From contig CAVPRX010000002.1 in the NCBI GenBank assembly GCA_963708115.1, positions 558,001 through 622,000 on the forward strand: a DNA stretch of 64,000 bases, given 5' to 3'. Numbering within the stretch: the first letter of the stretch is position 1; every line of letters begins with the position of its first letter. Source of the stretch: VRUE01 sp963708115 (GTDB lineage: Bacteria > Actinomycetota > Thermoleophilia > Solirubrobacterales > 70-9). Positions 6,977 to 15,173 of the stretch are shown here, piece by piece. The translations under genes and the position numbers were made by a program. The notes under the pieces are model-generated. The model made no database searches, had not been told where the DNA came from, and saw only the letters and a program-made list of their open reading frames with translations.

Positions 6977-9952
6977 GTGCCTGTGGGCGATGCAACGCAC
7001 GATCTCCCCGGGTCGCTTCGCCTCGCTGCGGCCCTGCCGTTCGTCGGCCGCGATGGCGAGCTGGCGCGGCTGCGGGCGCTGATGCCCCGTGCCGAGGGCG
7101 AGGGCCGCCGCGTAGCGCTGCTCGCCGGCGAGCCCGGCTCGGGCAAGAGCCGGCTGGTGCGCGAGTTCGCCGCCGCCGCGGCCGAGGACGGGGCGCTGGT
7201 CCTCTACGGGGCGGCGGACGCGGTCGTGCGGATGGCCTACGGCCCCTTCGTCGCGGTGCTCGACCGCCTTACCCGGGTGCTCGACGGGGAGGAGTTGAAC
7301 GCCGCGTTGGGCCACGGTGGGCGCGAGCTGACGCGCCTCCTGCCCGACCTGGCTACCCGGTTCAACGAGTTGCCGGCGCCGCTCGAGGCCGATCCGGATA
7401 CGGAGCGACTCCGGCTGCACACCGCCGTCGCCGACCTCCTCACCGGCGTCTCCCACACCCGGCCGCTGCTGCTCGTGCTCGAGGACGTGCACTGGGCGGA
7501 CGCCCCGACCCTGCTGCTGTTGCGCCACCTCGCCCAGAATGCCGGCGAGGCGCGCCTGCTCCTGCTCGCAACCTTCCGCGATACCGAGGCCGACGTGTCG
7601 CCGGAGCTGGCCGACACGCTGGCCGACCTGCGTCGCTCCGATGAGGTCGAGCGGTTGCGGATGGGTGGACTCTCTGACGTCGAGATCGGGGAGTTCGTCC
7701 AGCGTGCGTCCGGCTGCGACCCCGGGCCCGAGCTGGGCGAGCTGGCGGGGGCGATCCAGGGCCTCACTGGCGGCAACGCGTTCCTCGTCTGCGAGCTCTG
7801 GCGCGCCCTCGAGGAGACCGGTGCCGTCGAGGTGTCGGCGGGGACGATCCATGTCGCGCGGCCACTGGATCGGCTCGCCAGTCCGGAAAGCGTCCGCGAG
7901 GTGACCGGGCAGCGCCTCGCTCGTCTCGCCCCCGAGACGATTGAGCTACTCGAGCTGGCCGCCGCCGTCGGCGCCGAGTTCGAGCTCGACGTCGTCCGCC
8001 ATGCCACCGGCCTGGCCGAGCCCGAGCTCCTCGCCGCTCTCGAGGAGGCGGTGGCGAGCGGGATGGTCGAGGAGCTGCCCTCGCAGAGCCTCTCCTGCCG
8101 CTTCACCCACGAGCTGGTGCGGCGGGCGCTCTACGACGAGCTCTCGCGAGCGCGGCGAGCCGAGCTGCACCTTCGCGTCGGCGAGGCGCTGGAAGCCGCC
8201 GGCGCCGATTCCAACCGCGCCCTTGCCGACCTCGCCCATCACTTCGCCGCCGCGGTTCCCTTCGGCGGCAGCGAGCGCGCGGTCGAGCACAACCTGCGTG
8301 CCGCCCGTGCCGCCGCCGGGGCGCTGGCCTTCGAGGAGGCGGCGAAGGGGCTGCGCACGGCGATCGAGATCGGCGTGGACGACCCGCCCACCCGCGCCGA
8401 GGTCTTCCTCGAGCTGGGCGCCGTCAGCCACCGGGCGGGCAAGGCACCGGAGGCCCTGGAGGCGTTTGCCGCGGCGGCTGCGATCGCCCGCGAGCAGGGC
8501 AGCGCCGAGCTGCTCGCCCGCGCCGCGATCGGCTACGAGGACGCCTGCTGGCGTCCCGGCCTTGCGATCCAGGACTCGATCGAGCTGCTCGAGGAAGGGA
8601 TCGCCGCCCTGCGCGACGGTGACGACGAGCTGAGCATCGGGCTGCTGGCCGGCCTCGCTCGCGCCCTGGATCTCAAGGGCGAGCGCGAGCGGGGCGCGAT
8701 CGTCCGCGGCAACGTCGTCGCCTTGGCCCGCCGGCGCGGCGACCGATCCGGGCTGGCGAAGGTGCTGGTGCGCTCCTACTGGTCGCGTGGCACGAGCCCG
8801 CTGGAGGAGATTCTCGCGATGCTGACCGAGGCCAGGGATCTGGCCGAGGAGCTGGGCGACGCCGAACTGCGTACCGAGGCGACCGCCTGGCGCGTGCCGA
8901 CTTTCGTCGCCCTCTCTGATCTTGACTCAGCCCGCGCCGAGGTCGCCGCCCTGCAGGAGATGGCCGAGCGCACCGCACAGCCCTTCATGCTCCACGTCGC
9001 CGCGCACTACAGCGCCGCGATCGCGGTCTGCGACGGCCGCCTGGAGGAGGCGGATGCGATGGCGCAGCGCTCCGAAGAGTGGAGTCGGCTGATGAGCGGG
9101 CGGGACGCCTCGGGCACTTACGGGATCCAGATGTTCAGCATCCGCCGCGAGCAGGGCCGCCTGGCCGAGCTGGCGCCGGCTGTCAGGCTGCTCGCCGGCG
9201 AGCCCGAGCGGGTCGGGCCGTGGCAACCCGGCCTGGTCGCCGTGCTCGCCGAGCTGGGGATGGAGAGCGAGGCAAGGCGGGAGCTTGCGCGTCTCGCGGC
9301 GGAGGGCATCGACGGCTTTCGCGACTCGCTCTGGCTCGCGACGCTGGTCTACCTGACCGACGCCAGCACCGCCCTCGGCGACGAGGCGATGGCCGCGATC
9401 CTCTACCCGGAGCTGGAGCCGCTCGCCGGCGGCAACGTGATGATCGGCCACCTGGTCGCCTGTTACGGCGCCGCCGACCGCTACCTGGGCATGCTCGCCG
9501 CGACGCTGGGCGAGGCGGAGCGCGCTGAGCGCCACTTCGAGGCCGCCCTGGAGCTGAACCGGCGCATGGAGGCGTCGACCTGGGTCGCCCACACCGCCTT
9601 CGAGTACGCCCGTTTCCTGCTCGGCCGCGGGCGCGAGTGGCGTGAGCAGGCGGAGGCGTTGCTCGGCGAGGCGGGGGCGCTGGCCGAGCGGATCGGCATG
9701 GCCGGCCTGCTCGCCAGGATCAACTCGCTCGGGGTCGTATCGTCGGGCGGCGCGCTTCCGGCCGGGCTCTCGCCGCGCGAGGCGCAGATCCTCGAGCTCG
9801 TCGCCCGTGGGCTCAGCAACCGTGAGATCGGCGAGGCGCTGACGATCAGCGAGCACACCGCCGCCAACCACATCCGCAGCATCCTGCGCAAGACCGAGTG
9901 CGCCAATCGGACCGAGGCCGCCTCCTACGCTCACCGCCACGGGCTCGCCTAG
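6977..9952 (+). CDS. LuxR-family transcriptional regulator with AAA ATPase domain (LAL type)
   Basis: 991 residues. N-terminal AAA/NACHT-like ATPase with Walker A GEPGSGKSRL (about residue 47) and Walker B LLLVLEDVHWAD. A long helical, TPR-like middle follows. The C-terminus is a LuxR helix-turn-helix: LSPREAQILELVARGLSNRE, then AANHIRSILRKT. Large ATP-binding LuxR regulators of this type (MalT relatives) sense a ligand or partner through the helical region and activate nearby operons. The GTG start sits just downstream of a palindromic site and the gene diverges from the BBE oxidoreductase, the most likely target. Confidence 0.9.
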   Translation: MPVGDATHDLPGSLRLAAALPFVGRDGELARLRALMPRAEGEGRRVALLAGEPGSGKSRLVREFAAAAAEDGALVLYGAADAVVRMAYGPFVAVLDRLTRVLDGEELNAALGHGGRELTRLLPDLATRFNELPAPLEADPDTERLRLHTAVADLLTGVSHTRPLLLVLEDVHWADAPTLLLLRHLAQNAGEARLLLLATFRDTEADVSPELADTLADLRRSDEVERLRMGGLSDVEIGEFVQRASGCDPGPELGELAGAIQGLTGGNAFLVCELWRALEETGAVEVSAGTIHVARPLDRLASPESVREVTGQRLARLAPETIELLELAAAVGAEFELDVVRHATGLAEPELLAALEEAVASGMVEELPSQSLSCRFTHELVRRALYDELSRARRAELHLRVGEALEAAGADSNRALADLAHHFAAAVPFGGSERAVEHNLRAARAAAGALAFEEAAKGLRTAIEIGVDDPPTRAEVFLELGAVSHRAGKAPEALEAFAAAAAIAREQGSAELLARAAIGYEDACWRPGLAIQDSIELLEEGIAALRDGDDELSIGLLAGLARALDLKGERERGAIVRGNVVALARRRGDRSGLAKVLVRSYWSRGTSPLEEILAMLTEARDLAEELGDAELRTEATAWRVPTFVALSDLDSARAEVAALQEMAERTAQPFMLHVAAHYSAAIAVCDGRLEEADAMAQRSEEWSRLMSGRDASGTYGIQMFSIRREQGRLAELAPAVRLLAGEPERVGPWQPGLVAVLAELGMESEARRELARLAAEGIDGFRDSLWLATLVYLTDASTALGDEAMAAILYPELEPLAGGNVMIGHLVACYGAADRYLGMLAATLGEAERAERHFEAALELNRRMEASTWVAHTAFEYARFLLGRGREWREQAEALLGEAGALAERIGMAGLLARINSLGVVSSGGALPAGLSPREAQILELVARGLSNREIGEALTISEHTAANHIRSILRKTECANRTEAASYAHRHGLA

Positions 9953-10007
9953 CTGGATGGTTGGCGACTCCTCCCTGACTGGATCAAAACCCCGCTACGA
10001 TCCGGAC

Positions 10008-10295
10008 ATGGCGCTTTACATGATCGAGCGCAGCTTCGCCGATCAGCTCGACCTCACCGGCGACGACGTCGAGCTGATCGAGGAGATCAACGGCGATGAG
10101 AGCGTGCGCTGGCTCTTCTCCTTCCTGAGTGCCGATCGCCGCCGCACCTACTGCCTGTATGAGGCGCCGTCTCCCGATGCGATCAGGGCCGCTGCCCGCC
10201 GGGCCGACATCCCGGCTGACGAGATCGTCGAGGTCGGCCCCGCCACGCCCCAGTTCGCCGGTCGCCTGAGCGCCTGGGCCGACGCAGTCGGCTGA
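10008..10295 (+). CDS. DUF4242 domain protein
   Basis: 95 residues from the ATG at 10008 (MALYMIERSF). YMIERSFAD, a VRWLFSFLSAD strand and TYCLYEAPSPDAIRAAARRA match the DUF4242 ferredoxin-like fold; an SCO4226-type member binds nickel. An upstream in-frame ATG at 9957 is disfavoured because TACGAT lies six bases before 10008, the spacing of a leaderless -10 box. Function unknown. It lies downstream of the LuxR-family gene in the same direction. Confidence 0.75.
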   Translation: MALYMIERSFADQLDLTGDDVELIEEINGDESVRWLFSFLSADRRRTYCLYEAPSPDAIRAAARRADIPADEIVEVGPATPQFAGRLSAWADAVG

Positions 10296-10347
10296 GCGAC
10301 TGACGCTCGCCCGAGACCGGCCTGGCGCGCCTCCTACACTTTGGGGG

Positions 10348-10719
10348 ATGTCGAGGCCATTCGAAGGCGACTCCACCTTCACGCTCTACCGGCGTGGGAT
10401 CGAGCTGCTCGAGGAGGCCGATTTCGAGCAGGCGACGGGACCGCTGGAGATGGCCGCTCGTCGCGCGCCCGAGAAGTCCTCGGTGCGCGAGGCACTGGGG
10501 CGGGCCTACTTCCGCTGCGGCCGCTTTGCCGCCGCCGCGGCTGAGTTCGAGGCCGTCGTCGACACCCACCAGGTCAACGACTTCGCCCACTTCTGCCTCG
10601 GCCGGGCCCTGGCCAAGACCGGTGAGACCGAGCGCGCCCGCCATCACCTGGCCCTCGCCGCCAACCTGCGCCCCGACCGGCGCGACTACCGCTTCTACCG
10701 GGACCTCCTCGGCGCCTGA
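10348..10719 (+). CDS. Tetratricopeptide-repeat protein
   Basis: 123 residues forming about three TPR-like helix pairs: ELLEEADFEQATGPLEMA, VREALGRAYFRCGRFAAAA and FAHFCLGRALAKTGETERA, each with the Leu/Gly/Ala spacing of TPRs. Probably a cytoplasmic scaffold. TACACT seven bases before the ATG and GGGGG between them suggest a very short 5' UTR. Short single-gene TPR proteins like this occur widely in actinobacteria; the partner is unknown. Confidence 0.75.
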   Translation: MSRPFEGDSTFTLYRRGIELLEEADFEQATGPLEMAARRAPEKSSVREALGRAYFRCGRFAAAAAEFEAVVDTHQVNDFAHFCLGRALAKTGETERARHHLALAANLRPDRRDYRFYRDLLGA

Positions 10720-10728
10720 GCCCACCCT

Positions 10729-10778
10729 GACGTGCCGGTGGAGAGAGGTCCATATGGACCTCTCTCCACCGGCACGTC
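10729..10778. terminator. 50-bp perfect palindrome, probable bidirectional terminator
   Basis: Exactly symmetric about CCATATGG: 25 bp plus 25 bp with no mismatch and no spacer. It lies between the convergent TPR and protease genes (10719 and 10783), where a two-way terminator is expected. There is no T-tract. Alternatively it is a palindromic repeat unit. Confidence 0.6.
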
Positions 10779-10782
10779 CTGA

Positions 10783-11712
10783 TCAGAGGCCGGCGGTCAG
10801 GTGGCCGACGTTGCGCTTGCTGAAGTAGGGGCCGAAGGTGTGGTGGCGGTCGCCCGGTTTGCCGTAGCTGGTCAGGCCGTCGATCACCGTGCCATCTTCG
10901 ATCAACCAGCCGCCGCCGCTGGCTCCCGGCAGCCAGTGGCAGCCGATCGCGATCGTCGGCGGGCCGGGGATCCGGTAGGTGATGATGTCGTCGCCGACGT
11001 AGGGCGATTCGCAGCCCTCCATCCAGCGCGAGCTGCCGGGATATCCGAAGGTCTGGAAGTCCTGTTTGCGGCTGAGGTCGGTGGCGATCGTGGCGCCGCC
11101 GCCGACCGCGTCGGCGACGTTGACGCCTTCGGCGTTGGGCGTGACCAGGATCGCCCCCATGTCGTAGTTGGGGTTGCCGAACTTGACCCACTGCTTCGGC
11201 GCGAAGACCGAGTTGCGGTGGGCGATGAAGGCGCCGAAGGGCGCCGTGCCACCGCTGTACGCGGGGACGAACTCGAGCAGGTCCGACCAGATGCTGCGGC
11301 CGTTGGGCGGCTGTGGCCCGGAGTTGACGCAGTGGCCGGCGGTCAGGACGAGTTTGCGGCTGGCACTGTTGATCGCGGTCGCCGAGCAGAAGCCGCCTTT
11401 GTTCCCCTGGCGGACGAAGAGGCGACCGTTGACGGCAAAGGGGGAGACGGTCGGTTCGGTCACGTGGGCGAAGCTGGCGAGCGCGGTGAGGCCGCGGACG
11501 GGCGCGGCGTCGAGCGGCGGCGTGGCACGCATCCGCGCCGCCGTCCAGTGCTTGGCGGTCCGCGCCGCTTCGCCCGGGCTCGCCGCGGCGGCGGGGTGGA
11601 GGCGGGCTGCGGCGCCGGCGGCGGCGGGCGCGGCGAGCAGCGCGAGCAGCAAGCCAAGCGTCGCCAGCACGCCGGCAGCGCGAGGCCAGGCGCTGTGCGG
11701 GCCCATTCGCAT
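10783..11712 (-). CDS. Secreted trypsin-like serine protease (S1/V8 type)
   Basis: 309 residues with an N-terminal signal peptide (hydrophobic VLATLGLLLALLAAPAAAGA). Catalytic triad: His in VLTAGHC, Asp in NYDMGAI, Ser in GASGGGW. Three Cys pairs suit an exported protein. A pro-region of about 60 residues precedes the protease domain. No clear Shine-Dalgarno; TATCCT seven bases upstream of the ATG suggests a leaderless transcript. Substrate unknown. The downstream end faces the 50-bp palindrome. Confidence 0.88.
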   Translation of the reverse strand: MRMGPHSAWPRAAGVLATLGLLLALLAAPAAAGAAARLHPAAAASPGEAARTAKHWTAARMRATPPLDAAPVRGLTALASFAHVTEPTVSPFAVNGRLFVRQGNKGGFCSATAINSASRKLVLTAGHCVNSGPQPPNGRSIWSDLLEFVPAYSGGTAPFGAFIAHRNSVFAPKQWVKFGNPNYDMGAILVTPNAEGVNVADAVGGGATIATDLSRKQDFQTFGYPGSSRWMEGCESPYVGDDIITYRIPGPPTIAIGCHWLPGASGGGWLIEDGTVIDGLTSYGKPGDRHHTFGPYFSKRNVGHLTAGL

Positions 11713-11728
11713 CGAAGGGAGGATAGAG

Positions 11729-12418
11729 CTAGGTCAACAGCGGGATCACACAGCGGTACGCGTGGGTGTCGGTTGAGATGTCCATATCAATCACTGACGT
11801 TGCGGAGACTGTCACTGTCGCGTAGACGTTTGGGCCCGAGACGACAGGAATGTCCCCCGACCACTCGTCGCCCGAGTCGACGTTGACCCCGGTCTCTTCG
11901 GCGAAGGCGGCGAGCTGCAGGGCCTCCGGCAAGGCACCGCCGCGGGCGGCGCATTTGCGCGCTGCGGTGGGGGCGTCGACGGCGCTGCTCGCCGAGCTCT
12001 CCCAGCAGGCGCCGGCAAAGGGCCGCGTGCCGGGGAGGCAACCGACGCTATGCCCGTTGACCGTCTTCGCGTCGACGGCGTTTACGGCGTTGAGCGCGGT
12101 CTGCGCGTCGACGGCGCTCTGCGCCGTGTCAGCCGAATCGGCGTGGGTCGCGCTCGGCACCTGGCCGAGGGTCAGCTCGTTGATGTCGGCGCCGGTCAGC
12201 GGACCGCTCGCCGCGCCGCCACCGAGGATGCCGGGCATCAGCCGGTTGGCCGCGATCGAGTGCGGTTTCAGCCGGTTGCCGGGAATCGACTTCGCCCGGA
12301 TCGCTCTGCCATCGAGCTTCGCCTTCTTCGCCGCGTAGACGCTGCCGCCGAGCGCGACGAACAGCGCGATGACGGCGATCACCAACGCCGGCGAGTGCCG
12401 CCAGATCCCCTGCTTCAT
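11729..12418 (-). CDS. Secreted or membrane-anchored protein of a Thermoleophilia-type family
   Basis: 229 residues. The N-terminus has one hydrophobic segment (SPALVIAVIALFVALGG) followed by AKKAKLDGRAIRAKSIPGNRLKPHS, a start I associate with expanded secreted families in Solirubrobacterales. The middle has an alanine/aspartate-rich repeat (ADSADTAQSAVDAQTALNAV), possibly coiled coil. The C-terminal part has four cysteines and may be beta-rich. GGAGGGG lies just upstream of the ATG. It is 16 bases upstream of the secreted protease gene, so the two are probably co-transcribed. Function unknown. Confidence 0.6.
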   Translation of the reverse strand: MKQGIWRHSPALVIAVIALFVALGGSVYAAKKAKLDGRAIRAKSIPGNRLKPHSIAANRLMPGILGGGAASGPLTGADINELTLGQVPSATHADSADTAQSAVDAQTALNAVNAVDAKTVNGHSVGCLPGTRPFAGACWESSASSAVDAPTAARKCAARGGALPEALQLAAFAEETGVNVDSGDEWSGDIPVVSGPNVYATVTVSATSVIDMDISTDTHAYRCVIPLLT

Positions 12419-12518
12419 TTCCCCTCCGTAAACGTCCCAGTTTCCAGATTCGCGACGACCCTAAGCCGGGCGGTCGTGACAAGCCAAGCGAGACGGACGA
12501 ACGTTCAGGAGGGCTCGA

Positions 12519-12836
12519 TTACCCGTCCTCCGTTGTGGCCACTTCCACCGCACCGCATCGCTGCAGCACCGTTGCGTGGTAGATGATCAGGCCCAGGGGC
12601 AGATCGAACGTCTTCGCCAGCTGGGCCGGGCTGAGTGGCGCGCCCTCTTCGCTGATCTCGCGCAGTAGGCGTCGTCGCAGGGGGTGCGCCATCGCCCTGA
12701 TGAAAATGGCGCGGCCGCGCCGCCGGGTCGACCCCCTGTGCCGCCGCGGCTGTTCGGCCTTGCGCGTCCGTTTGCCTGGCCTGCCCTTCCTCCGGGTGCG
12801 CCTGTTCCTACCTCGCTCCCCACGTCCCCCGGTCAT
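12519..12836 (-). CDS. Small ArsR-like winged-helix regulator with basic tail
   Basis: 105 residues. The first ~40 are very rich in Arg/Lys. The winged helix starts at MAHPLRRRLLREI and includes SPAQLAKTFDLPLGLIIYH (helix-turn-helix). GAGGAAGAG lies six to eight bases before the ATG. It follows the related gene ending at 12856 by 20 bases, so both are likely one transcript. The basic tail may add nonspecific DNA binding. The ligand is unknown; no classical metal-site cysteines are seen. Confidence 0.7.
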   Translation of the reverse strand: MTGGRGERGRNRRTRRKGRPGKRTRKAEQPRRHRGSTRRRGRAIFIRAMAHPLRRRLLREISEEGAPLSPAQLAKTFDLPLGLIIYHATVLQRCGAVEVATTEDG

Positions 12837-12855
12837 CTAGCTCTTCCTCGTGAGG

Positions 12856-13200
12856 CTACCCGACTTCATCATCCACTTCCCGCGTTTCCTCGAGCAGCGC
12901 TTCGATCGGCGGATCGTCGGCGATCGTCGTCTTGTAGAAGTGCTCGACTGCCCCGCGGACCATTCCTTCGTCTGTCAGCTCGACGGCGCCGAGTTCCTCC
13001 AGGACCCTCATGTGGTAGCCGATCATGCCGACATGCAGGTGGAGCTCCTTGCCGATCCTTGCCGGGCTGGACTGCTCGCCGCGGTCGGCGAGTAGGCGCA
13101 GCATGCGGCGCCTCAACGGGTGCGTGATGGCGTTGATCAGGTTGGCTCTATGCCAACCGGGTTTCTCACGCTCCTTGCGTGCCCTGCTTCTGCGTGCCAT
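12856..13200 (-). CDS. Small ArsR-like winged-helix regulator
   Basis: 114 residues: basic N-terminus (MARRSRARKEREK), then THPLRRRMLRLLADRGEQ, SPARIGKELHLHVGMIGYH (helix-turn-helix) and VLEELGAVEL. A C-terminal stretch AVEHFYKTTIAD recalls AVEHFYRATQAA in the larger regulator at 13629. Start at ATG 13200: GAGAGG is nine bases upstream; the in-frame ATG at 13209 would leave no spacer. First gene of a two-gene minus-strand unit. Confidence 0.75.
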   Translation of the reverse strand: MARRSRARKEREKPGWHRANLINAITHPLRRRMLRLLADRGEQSSPARIGKELHLHVGMIGYHMRVLEELGAVELTDEGMVRGAVEHFYKTTIADDPPIEALLEETREVDDEVG

Positions 13201-13628
13201 CTCGCGCATCCTCTCTCAATCCAGATCGGCCCAAACGAACAGGGCGTTAAGGAATTTCGGCGGCAGTGTAGGAATCCTGACCCAGATTTACACTTCGAAT
13301 GTTGCGACCAATCGGCGTGGATTTGTCTGTCTGGCGGCCACTAGGTTGCTACCAGCGACAAGTGGGCCCCGGACCGCGCGGCGGTCGCCGGCGGTACGGG
13401 GCCAGTCGACCGGTGGCTAGCCGTTCTTCGAAATGGCGAGAACTGGCAGGGTGCTACCGCTTGCCACGAGCTTCATCTGGTCACCCCCTTTCGATTTTAA
13501 AATGCTCAAAAAAACCAGAGCGTTTGTAATAAGGCAGCGCGAACCGACTGCGACTCAGACAGTTCCGCTACAAGACCGCCTAGACTTTGCGCCAGCGCTC
13601 GGCCAAGCAGAGAGCAATGGAGGAATTA
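13201..13628. other. Divergent intergenic region between regulator pairs
   Basis: 428 bases with no convincing gene. It separates the minus-strand regulator pair from the plus-strand pair, so it should hold both promoters. An AT-rich stretch (about 13487-13535) contains TGTAATAAG, a possible extended -10 for the plus-strand genes, and TAGACT occurs at 13581-13586. No RNA gene or long repeat was seen. Confidence 0.5.
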
Positions 13629-14249
13629 ATGGCGGACCGGTATCGAACGAGAACTCAACTCGATGTGCCGTACACGCTGCGCGTGGCGAAACTCATGGCC
13701 GACGAGCTGCGGATAAAGATCGTGATGGAGCTGAACATGCGGGAGATGAGCCCGAAAGGCTTCCACGATGAGTTCGGCGGGGGCTCGATCTCGAGGGTCT
13801 CGCGCGCGTTCGATCTGCTTGCCGAATTCGGCTGGCTCTTCCAAACCAGGACAGAGACGGGTGGGAAACGCCGGGGGGCCGTCGAGCACTTCTACCGGGC
13901 CACCCAGGCGGCTGTTTTCTACAACGAGATCTGGTCTCCCTTGCCGCAGTCGATGAAGGAAATGATCAGCGGAGGGATCTTCGAAGAACTGAGCGAGCGT
14001 GTGCGGAAGGCGATGGAGGCCGGCACGATCGACGCCCGTGAGGATCGCCACTTCAGCTGGATGCCACTTCTTCTCGATGAGCAGGGCTGGGAAAACGTGC
14101 TCAAGCGCGTCGACGCGATCTTCCACTGGCTCTTCGAGGAGCAGGAAGAGGCCAATCTCCGCATGGACAAATCCGGCGAGGAGCCGATCCCGATGACCGT
14201 CGCCCTTGCGGCCTTCGAGTCCCCCAAGGACACCGAAAAGCACCCGTAG
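13629..14249 (+). CDS. Winged-helix regulator with C-terminal sensor-like region
   Basis: 206 residues. N-terminal winged helix (LRVAKLMADELRIKIVMEL, DEFGGGSISRVSRAFDLL). C-terminal ~130 residues are conserved with the next gene (FYNEIWSPLP, EDRHFSWMPL, GWENVLKRVD, SGEEPIPMTVAL), suggesting an effector or dimer domain. The ATG at 13629 has GGAGGA five bases upstream and is preferred over the TTG at 13587. Tandem duplicate with the gene starting at 14319. Ligand and targets unknown. Confidence 0.75.
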   Translation: MADRYRTRTQLDVPYTLRVAKLMADELRIKIVMELNMREMSPKGFHDEFGGGSISRVSRAFDLLAEFGWLFQTRTETGGKRRGAVEHFYRATQAAVFYNEIWSPLPQSMKEMISGGIFEELSERVRKAMEAGTIDAREDRHFSWMPLLLDEQGWENVLKRVDAIFHWLFEEQEEANLRMDKSGEEPIPMTVALAAFESPKDTEKHP

Positions 14250-14318
14250 CCTCTCCGGGTGTGGCCGGCACTAGACTCCCTGCTCGGTACAGGCAAGCGA
14301 AGAGCACTGGGGGTCCAT

Positions 14319-14927
14319 TTGTCGCACCCTGAGGCCGAAGGCGAGCCCGACGGGCTGCTGGCGCTGCGGCTGTCGGAGATCCTCTCCGATCCGCTGCGGG
14401 GGAGGATCGTGAGCGAGTGCAGCGCTGCGGCGATGAGCCCGCGAAGCTTTCGCGACGAGTTCGGTGGCCCCTCGCTGGCCAGCGTCTCGGAGGCTTTTGA
14501 AGCCCTCGAGCGGGTCGGCTGGCTCGGTCGGCTGGAGGAGGAGGCTGAGGAGGCCCCGCCGGAGGCGTTCGATCGTCTCTATCGCACGGTCCGGCCTGCG
14601 CTTTTCTACAACTCGGTCTGGTCCAGCATGCCGGACTCGACGAAGGCCCTGGTGAGCTCGAGGGTCTTCGAGGACATCTCGGCGCGAGTAAAGAACGCGA
14701 TGAAGGCCGGAACGTTCGACAAGCGCGACGATCGGCACCACACTTGGACGCCGCTCGAACTCGACCGCCAAGGATGGGACTCGGTGGTTGGGCGGGTTGA
14801 CGCTCTCTTCCACACTCTTTTCGAGGAGCGGGAGGAGGCCGCGGCGCGCATGGCCGAGTCCGGCGAGGAGCCGATCCCGATGACCGTCGCCCTGCTTGTT
14901 TTCGAGTCGCCTAAGCACACGGCGTGA
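14319..14927 (+). CDS. Winged-helix regulator, tandem paralog of the preceding gene
   Basis: 202 residues from a TTG at 14319 with GGGGG five bases upstream. This start makes the N-terminus align with the paralog; a longer GTG frame from 14259 is possible but has no clear ribosome site. Shared blocks: LSEILSDPLRGRIVSEC, RDEFGGPSLASVSEAFEAL, FYNSVWSSMP, DRHHTWTPLELD, GWDSVVGRVDALF, SGEEPIPMTVALLVFESPK. Ends about 40 bases upstream of the cobalamin riboswitch region; no evidence ties it to B12. Confidence 0.72.
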   Translation: MSHPEAEGEPDGLLALRLSEILSDPLRGRIVSECSAAAMSPRSFRDEFGGPSLASVSEAFEALERVGWLGRLEEEAEEAPPEAFDRLYRTVRPALFYNSVWSSMPDSTKALVSSRVFEDISARVKNAMKAGTFDKRDDRHHTWTPLELDRQGWDSVVGRVDALFHTLFEEREEAAARMAESGEEPIPMTVALLVFESPKHTA

Positions 14928-14966
14928 CCGCCATGGCCCGCTCGGCGGGATAGACTCGCCCGCGTA

Positions 14967-15140
14967 GATTCGGTCGGTGGTCAAGGGAAGTCCGGTGTGA
15001 AACCGGCGCGGTCCCGCCACTGTGACCGGGCAAAGGGAGCTGCAGGCGCGCATCTTGCGCCGGCCACTGGGGGCGACACAGAGCCCCCGGGAAGGTGCGG
15101 CAGACCGATTCCCGGAAGCCAGGAGACCTGTCCCCGGCCA
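14967..15140 (+). ncRNA. Cobalamin (B12) riboswitch
   Basis: Contains the conserved elements in order: GGTCAAGGGAAGTCCGGTG near 14980, a GAAACCGGCGCGGTCCCGCC block, CACTGTGACCGGG, and the B12 box GAAGCCAGGAGACCTG near 15115-15130. In this class adenosylcobalamin or related corrinoids repress downstream expression. The operon it heads encodes ECF transporter parts and transcobalamin-like proteins, which fits B12 uptake. TAGACT (14951) and TAGATT (14965) are possible -10 boxes. Confidence 0.95.
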
Positions 15141-15143
15141 GCC

Positions 15144-15173
15144 ATGACGACCCTCGAGGAAAGGGTGGCTTAA
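15144..15173 (+). CDS. Possible 9-codon leader ORF
   Basis: ATG ACG ACC CTC GAG GAA AGG GTG GCT TAA sits between the riboswitch and the first gene. Its TAA directly abuts the next ATG and is in frame with it. The GAGGAAAGGG inside it is the ribosome site of the following gene. Its own Shine-Dalgarno is weak, so it may be chance. Confidence 0.25.
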   Translation: MTTLEERVA

